Shown in pieces: positions 4,740-8,830 of a stretch of DNA of 8,830 nt. The DNA comes from Candidatus Nanohalarchaeota archaeon. Its GTDB lineage: Archaea > EX4484-52 > B79-G9. The notes below the pieces were generated by a model, which made no database searches, was not told the DNA's origin, and saw nothing but the letters and a program-made list of their open reading frames with translations. The stretch lies in assembly GCA_017610545.1 (NCBI GenBank), contig JAFCBV010000016.1:1-8830 (forward strand). Direction: 5' to 3'. Position numbers and translations under genes: made by a program. The stretch's first letter is position 1, and every line of letters starts with the position of its first letter.

Positions 4740-7367
4740 ATGCGTGCCTTGATTGTACTTTGTCTGGTTTTGATGTTGCTGCCTTCAGTTGCCGTAGCTA
4801 CACCACAACTTGTTTCTGTGCACGGAAAAATGACAGATATTTTTGGCAACAACATAACCGGTCCATATGATATGGTCTTTCGGATGTATACACAGGAAAC
4901 CGAAGGGGCTGCTATATGGAGTGAAAGCTGGAATGCCGGGACTGAAAAAGTGACGTTTGGCCCTGATGGCTATTTTTCTGTTCTTATCGGGTCTCACAAT
5001 TCACTTGACTTGCCATTTGACACACAGTACTGGCTTGAGATGCAGGTTCAATTAGATATACTTGCTCCCCGTTTCAAGCTTGGAGCAGTTCCATATACTT
5101 TTCGGGCAAATATAACAGAGAATCTTGCAGCAGGAGCGAAAGCCACAGGTTCTTTAAATATGAATAGTTTTGATATAATCGGTGCCGGAGGCATTTACAG
5201 CACTACGTTGTATGAAGGCGGGACGGCACTGTCTTCAAAATATCTTTCCACATCCAGTTTTGGCACAGGTTTTCTTGGGTGGACAAATCTCACCAGTTAT
5301 CCTGCGGCGTGCCCGGCAGGAGAATTCATAACAACACTTGGCGACACCATAACATGCGGAGAGCCTTCTGTTGCAGGGATTGGAGGGTGGACAGATGACG
5401 GTGCCATTGTCCGGTTGACAACATTGACTGATAACGTGGGTGTTGGGACATTGAATCCTCAGGCAAAATTGCATATTGCGGGCGGTTCGCTTATTGTGAA
5501 CAACAGCATTTCGACAGGCAGTCCGAATCTTGGAATTTTCAGGAATGATGCTTCCGGAGGAAACACCCTGTTATTGGGTGTGGGGGCGACAGGGACTGTA
5601 CTTGGAGCGAATCGGATTGGGCTTGGTGACACCACAAGTTATCGTCTTGTCTGGGACACAACAAATGGGAATGTGGGTATTGGAACAAGCGACCCCACGA
5701 ACAAGCTTGATGTAGTTGGCAATATCAATGCAACAGGGAATATATATGGTATTTTGGGGACTGCAAGTGCGGTCTCAACGGCGAACATTGCAGACTCTGC
5801 AGTAACTGCTGTCAAGCTTGCATCAGATCTTGGCCTTGGTTGGCAGAACCTTACAAATTATCCAGCAACATGCGGAACCGGAAAAGCAATTCAGGCCGTG
5901 GGCGACACACTCGTATGTGTGACTCTTGCAACAGCCAATGTAACCGGAAGCGGAACAATGAACTATGTTACGAAGTGGGCGGATCATAATACAACAACAA
6001 ACTCGATAATTTATGATGATGGCGTTCGTATCGGTATCGGAACAGAGGCCCCTGTCAAAAAACTTGACGTAGTCGGCGACATAAATGCAACAGGATATGT
6101 TTACGGCATGACGGGAGTCTGTATCGGAGCAGACTGTAAGACAGACTGGGCTCAGGTGACGGGTACGGCGTCTCCATGGGATAATTCTTCAACACAGACA
6201 TTCATTAGGGACGGATATCCTCTTTTCGTAAATGCCAGCAATACTTTGTTTATTGACGGGGCTTCAGGCAAAATAGGATTGGGTGTGGCATCGCCCACAA
6301 AGACCCTTGACGTCGTCGGAGATGTCAACGCAACATTAGGAATATATGGGGCAACTATTTATCAGGGAGGGAATGCAGTTCTTGACACAACAACGAGTTT
6401 TGGAGGAAACATAAGCGGAACCTACGGTAACCTCCAGCTTGCATCAGGTTCTGTCGGGTCAACGCAACTCATAAGCACAGCAGTTGTAGCAGGAGACTAC
6501 GGATCAAGCATAGTCATACCTACTTACACAGTTGACGCAGACGGAAGAATCACGCTGGCAGCAAACACCACAATTCGTTCAGCATCCACATTAGTGACCG
6601 GAATTGTCCGGCTTGACAACACAGTCTCGAGCACAAGTGATACAACCGCAGCAACTGCCAACGCAACTAAGACAGCATATGACACAGCAGCTGCAAAGGC
6701 AAGCCCGGGAACCTGTCCTGTAGGACAGGCTGTGCAGAACACAACAACAGGCGGAGTCCAGTGTATTGATTTCTCATCAGGCGGCGAGGTTGAAGGTGCG
6801 GGTTCTACAGGATACATTGCCCGGTGGAATTCATCAACAACAATAAACGCATCAGCAATCTACCAATCAGGCACTTACATCGGCATAGGTACAACAGACC
6901 CGAACTCGACAATGCATGTTGTGGGTGATATCAGTGTTACTTCTGGTCATGATATTTGTATTGACGGCGGAACTTGTTTGAGCAGCGCGGGATCTGTTTT
7001 CTACAATAAGACGGCTGCCACATATAACGGCAGTTTGAGCTTTGGTGATTTCATGGGCTATAAAGCAGGTGATGCCATTTGCAATGCATCGTTTGCGGGT
7101 ACCCATCTTTGTAGCATGGCAGAAATATCTTATACCATAGCGACGCAGAATCTTTCGGAGATAACGGGTTGGGTGGGTGAAGCATGGATTGCTACAGGCC
7201 CTGCGAAGTATTCTCCAGCATCGTTGCCGGTCAATGATTGCAATGGCTTTGCACATGGGGCTGCTGGCAGTTATCTTGGTAATTGGTGGACCTTCGATCA
7301 GTCAACCGGTGGTTCCGGTAAGACGGGAAATTGCGGAAATACACTTAGTGTGGGGTGTTGCAGATGA
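4740..7367 (+). CDS. Secreted modular fibre-like surface protein
   Basis: This 875-aa protein is probably an extracellular fibre or adhesin. Residues 1-20 are a signal peptide with an AVA cleavage site before T21. Residues 21-124 match a widespread bacterial and archaeal N-terminal domain of tail-fibre-like proteins: HGKMTDIFGNNITGPYDMVFR, a GYFSVLIG strand, and LAPRFKLGAVPYTFRAN at 108-124. Five 'GIGT..P...LDVVG' repeats begin near residues 233, 311, 431, 512 and 714. A second motif, LGW.NLT.YPA.C, occurs at 179-191 and 366-378, with a reduced CPVGQAV form at 659. Residues 598-605 (VDADGRIT) and 621-653 (GIVRLD to AYDTAAAK) resemble phage tail-fibre repeats. A distinct domain at 753-875 has seven cysteines, including AICNASFAGTHLC and a terminal CGNTLSVGCCR. 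Base composition is T-poor in the phage-like part and T-richer elsewhere. The exact ligand and role are unknown. An ATGA overlap couples it to the next gene. Confidence 0.9.
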   Translation: MRALIVLCLVLMLLPSVAVATPQLVSVHGKMTDIFGNNITGPYDMVFRMYTQETEGAAIWSESWNAGTEKVTFGPDGYFSVLIGSHNSLDLPFDTQYWLEMQVQLDILAPRFKLGAVPYTFRANITENLAAGAKATGSLNMNSFDIIGAGGIYSTTLYEGGTALSSKYLSTSSFGTGFLGWTNLTSYPAACPAGEFITTLGDTITCGEPSVAGIGGWTDDGAIVRLTTLTDNVGVGTLNPQAKLHIAGGSLIVNNSISTGSPNLGIFRNDASGGNTLLLGVGATGTVLGANRIGLGDTTSYRLVWDTTNGNVGIGTSDPTNKLDVVGNINATGNIYGILGTASAVSTANIADSAVTAVKLASDLGLGWQNLTNYPATCGTGKAIQAVGDTLVCVTLATANVTGSGTMNYVTKWADHNTTTNSIIYDDGVRIGIGTEAPVKKLDVVGDINATGYVYGMTGVCIGADCKTDWAQVTGTASPWDNSSTQTFIRDGYPLFVNASNTLFIDGASGKIGLGVASPTKTLDVVGDVNATLGIYGATIYQGGNAVLDTTTSFGGNISGTYGNLQLASGSVGSTQLISTAVVAGDYGSSIVIPTYTVDADGRITLAANTTIRSASTLVTGIVRLDNTVSSTSDTTAATANATKTAYDTAAAKASPGTCPVGQAVQNTTTGGVQCIDFSSGGEVEGAGSTGYIARWNSSTTINASAIYQSGTYIGIGTTDPNSTMHVVGDISVTSGHDICIDGGTCLSSAGSVFYNKTAATYNGSLSFGDFMGYKAGDAICNASFAGTHLCSMAEISYTIATQNLSEITGWVGEAWIATGPAKYSPASLPVNDCNGFAHGAAGSYLGNWWTFDQSTGGSGKTGNCGNTLSVGCCR
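6061..6370 (+). repeat. Shared module, copy 1 (in the 875-aa fibre gene)
   Basis: This block aligns without gaps to 8361-8670, offset exactly 2300 bp. By hand, 235 of the 300 bases at 6061-6360 are identical, and the encoded peptides agree at about 84 of 100 positions. The core VTGTASPWDNSSTQTFIR is unchanged. Many differences are silent third-position changes, so the copies are old but selected. Confidence 0.9.
6375..6720 (+). other. Phage tail-fibre-like segment with T-poor composition
   Basis: Within the 875-aa protein, this segment encodes GSVGSTQLISTAVVAGDYGS, then TYTVDADGRIT, then GIVRLDNTVSSTS and AATANATKTAYDTAAAK. The VDA.GRIT pattern and the 'GIV.L...T.S....AAT..A.K.AYD.A' pattern recall caudovirus tail-fibre repeats (the Phage_fiber_2 style). 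T makes up only 27 of the 180 bases at 6541-6720 (hand count), far lower than in the flanking modules. Confidence 0.6.
7352..7357 (+). promoter_or_regulatory. Shine-Dalgarno site of the second fibre gene
   Basis: GGGGTG lies inside the end of the 875-aa gene, 6 nt before the ATG at 7364. Together with the ATGA overlap, it fixes the start and supports coupled translation. Confidence 0.55.
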
Positions 7368-8830
7368 AACATACACTCTGGGCTGCATTATTGCTTAGTA
7401 TGTTGCTGTTGAGCCAAACCGTAGATGCAGCGACGTATGTTAAAGATCACACTGACTGTCCTGTGAATTATCAGTCTCAGGATTGTACTGGTTTCAATAA
7501 AGCGTGTGGCTTTACAGGAGGTATCCTGTATTGTTCTGATCCTTCTGCTATCAACAGTTCTGTGCCAGGCACTATCGGAAGTAGTGGGAATTATGCACCT
7601 TATAGTGCAGGTTTGGGTGGTGGCTACATTATTGATTGTGTGAAGAGTGCTACAACATGTATGCCGTGGTTCTGTCAGAGCGACAGCTCATGTTATAATG
7701 TTAATCGGAAAACGAATTGTACTGCGAGTGCTCATACATACATTTGTGATGATAGCTGTATCAGCGGTTATCTAAACTGCGATGCTGAATGGGGCGATGG
7801 ATGTGAAGTTGAAACTCTTGTAAGCAATTGTTCTGTAATTGGAGGTGTTGACGGAAATAACACGGTAAATTCTACTTGCGGTTGCCAGTGTAAGACAAGT
7901 TACTACGATTGTGATGCTAGCGGGCCTGAAGCCGGAAATGGTTGCGAGAAGCATGACGGTGATGCCTGTATTGGGGCTGGAGGATTGCCAGGAATACAAA
8001 CAGGCTGTGATTGCATACTTCCGGCACAACACCATCTTACAGGCACACCTGCAGTTTACAGTTCTGCAGACCCTAATCTATGGTCTGTGCAGTATGGCAC
8101 AGGATATCTTCTGAATTTGACGAGTGCAAACTATGATAAAACATTGGGTGTGAATGGCAGTGGTTGCTTGGTTTTCGATGATTCGTCATCTATGTGCACT
8201 GCTGCTTCGACAAGTTATGTTGGTGGCGGAGGGTCTGGCTCTGCAGGTCATGTGGCCTGGTGGTACAACAGCACACACTTGACGTATGATTCTGACGGCA
8301 AAGCATATTGGGATTACACAGACAATAGACTTGGCATCGGTACAACTTCGCCTCAAAATCCGTTGAACGTCATTGGCGACATAAACGCGACGGGATCTGT
8401 TTATGGAATGACCGGGCTTTGTATTGGCACTGACTGCAAGACAGATTGGTCACAAGTAACGGGCACTGCGTCTCCCTGGGATAATTCTTCAACACAGACT
8501 TTTATCAGGGAGGGATATCCTCTGTTCGTGAATACAAGTAATACTCTATTTATTGATGGGGTTTCAGGAAAAGTTGGGTTGGGTGTGGCATCACCTACAA
8601 AGAGTTTCGACGTAGTCGGTGACATCAACGCAACCATCGGAATATACGGTGCAACTTTATATGAAGGCGGAACAGCACTCTCATCCAAATACACCCTCCA
8701 GACAACAAGCATAACAGCAGGCACAGGCCTCACAGGCGGAGGAGCATTATCGGGAAGCGTCACACTCAACATGAACGCCACATACATTAGCGGTTCAGCA
8801 TATGACTCGCGTTTCATCAACGAGGCACAG
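7364..8830 (+). CDS. Secreted cysteine-rich fibre-like surface protein (3' end outside window)
   Basis: The frame is open from ATG 7364 to the last base: 489 codons with no stop. Residues 1-22 are a signal peptide (hydrophobic WAALLLSMLLLS, cleavage near VDA). Residues 32-217 hold 22 cysteines and probably form a disulfide-stabilised head. Within it, CISGYLNCDAEWGDGCEVE (132-150) and CKTSYYDCDASGPEAGNGCE (176-195) fit the 'C..G..DCD....NGCE' repeat seen in many secreted proteins of other microbes. After a Gly/Ser linker (VGGGGSGSAG, 286-295) come two 'GIGT..P' repeats, beginning LGIGTTSP and VGLGVASP, and the module shared with the upstream gene. A T-poor stretch with GTGLTGGGALSGSVTLNM and YDSRFINE follows at the edge, a pattern common in phage tail proteins. 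Function is inferred to be adhesion or a stalk. The binding target is unknown. Confidence 0.9.
   Translation, partial: MKHTLWAALLLSMLLLSQTVDAATYVKDHTDCPVNYQSQDCTGFNKACGFTGGILYCSDPSAINSSVPGTIGSSGNYAPYSAGLGGGYIIDCVKSATTCMPWFCQSDSSCYNVNRKTNCTASAHTYICDDSCISGYLNCDAEWGDGCEVETLVSNCSVIGGVDGNNTVNSTCGCQCKTSYYDCDASGPEAGNGCEKHDGDACIGAGGLPGIQTGCDCILPAQHHLTGTPAVYSSADPNLWSVQYGTGYLLNLTSANYDKTLGVNGSGCLVFDDSSSMCTAASTSYVGGGGSGSAGHVAWWYNSTHLTYDSDGKAYWDYTDNRLGIGTTSPQNPLNVIGDINATGSVYGMTGLCIGTDCKTDWSQVTGTASPWDNSSTQTFIREGYPLFVNTSNTLFIDGVSGKVGLGVASPTKSFDVVGDINATIGIYGATLYEGGTALSSKYTLQTTSITAGTGLTGGGALSGSVTLNMNATYISGSAYDSRFINEAQ
8361..8670 (+). repeat. Shared module, copy 2 (in the second fibre gene)
   Basis: This is the partner of 6061-6370, aligned without insertions or deletions. 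Similarity continues weakly upstream through the preceding GIGT repeat (8321-8360 against 6021-6060). Immediately downstream it switches to LYEGGTALSSKY, which instead matches another site in the upstream gene near 5205-5243. Confidence 0.9.

Larger units (their letters stand above)
5436..6950 (+). repeat. Five diverged GIGT/LDVVG protein repeats in the 875-aa fibre gene
   Basis: Units start near 5436 (VGVGTLNPQAKLHI), 5670 (NVGIGTSDPTNKLDVVG), 6030 (IGIGTEAPVKKLDVVG), 6273 (IGLGVASPTKTLDVVG) and 6879 (IGIGTTDPNSTMHVVG). Spacing is irregular, so these are dispersed modules and not a strict tandem array. Three of the five end in N-A-T, an N-glycosylation sequon. This motif is common in tail-fibre-like stalks, where it lies between beta-rich segments. 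Confidence 0.8.

Noticed and set aside
6524..6817. Open minus-strand frame of 97 codons
   Set aside because: It is an antisense shadow of the T-poor, Ala/Thr-rich fibre segment. It is low-complexity, Val/Ala-rich, and lacks a promoter.
5436..8650. CRISPR or DNA-level tandem repeat array
   Set aside because: The repeats are diverged, irregularly spaced and in frame. They are protein modules without identical short DNA repeats.
8401..8820. Open minus-strand frame of 139 codons near the right edge
   Set aside because: It is antisense to the shared fibre module, which is conserved at the protein level on the plus strand.
4740..8830. Provirus or phage tail gene cluster
   Set aside because: No capsid, portal, terminase, tail-tube, tape-measure or integrase gene is visible. 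Both fibre proteins carry signal peptides, unlike virion proteins.

Overview
The window looks like chromosomal DNA of an archaeon, probably a small-genome (DPANN-type) lineage. Three things point this way. TATA-like boxes sit about 22-25 nt upstream of start codons that lack a Shine-Dalgarno site, as in leaderless archaeal transcripts. The predicted surface proteins are very rich in N-glycosylation sequons. Their N-terminal membrane anchors look archaeal or pilin-like. The lineage is inferred from style, not from a database match. No rRNA, tRNA, CRISPR array, transposase or integrase is visible.

Left part (1-2583). A 27-codon C-terminal tail of an unidentified plus-strand gene (1-84) converges on a minus-strand operon. 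That operon reads, in transcription order: an unrecognised 111-aa protein, hypC, hypD, hypE. HypC, HypD and HypE build and load the Fe(CN)2CO group of [NiFe]-hydrogenases. HypE makes the cyanide ligand on its C-terminal cysteine. The HypC-HypD complex holds the iron and delivers the finished group. Junctions overlap or abut (TAATG, 14 nt, ATGA), so the genes are probably translationally coupled. hypA, hypB, hypF and the hydrogenase itself are not in the window.

Middle (2584-4739). A divergent promoter region carries the same 10-mer, AACATATATA, facing both ways: toward the hyp operon and toward a surface-protein gene at 2825. The plus-strand unit starts with a 407-aa protein with one N-terminal membrane helix and a large sequon-rich outer domain. 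A 216-aa protein with a pilin-like N-terminus overlaps it by 16 nt.

Right part (4740-8830). After a 56-nt gap with its own TATA box and Shine-Dalgarno site come two large secreted, modular, fibre-like proteins joined by an ATGA overlap. The first (875 aa) has a signal peptide, an N-terminal beta-rich domain, five copies of a 'GIGT..P...LDVVGDINATG' repeat, a segment resembling phage tail-fibre repeats, and a cysteine-rich C-terminal domain. The second (489 codons seen, open at the right edge) has a signal peptide, a head with 22 cysteines, and then the same repeat modules. An ungapped block of about 310 bp is shared by the two genes at an offset of exactly 2300 bp (235 of 300 bases identical by hand count). 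Base composition shifts abruptly just after this block in both genes, which suggests module exchange. The most interesting reading is a cell-surface fibre or adhesin locus assembled from shuffled, tail-fibre-like modules.
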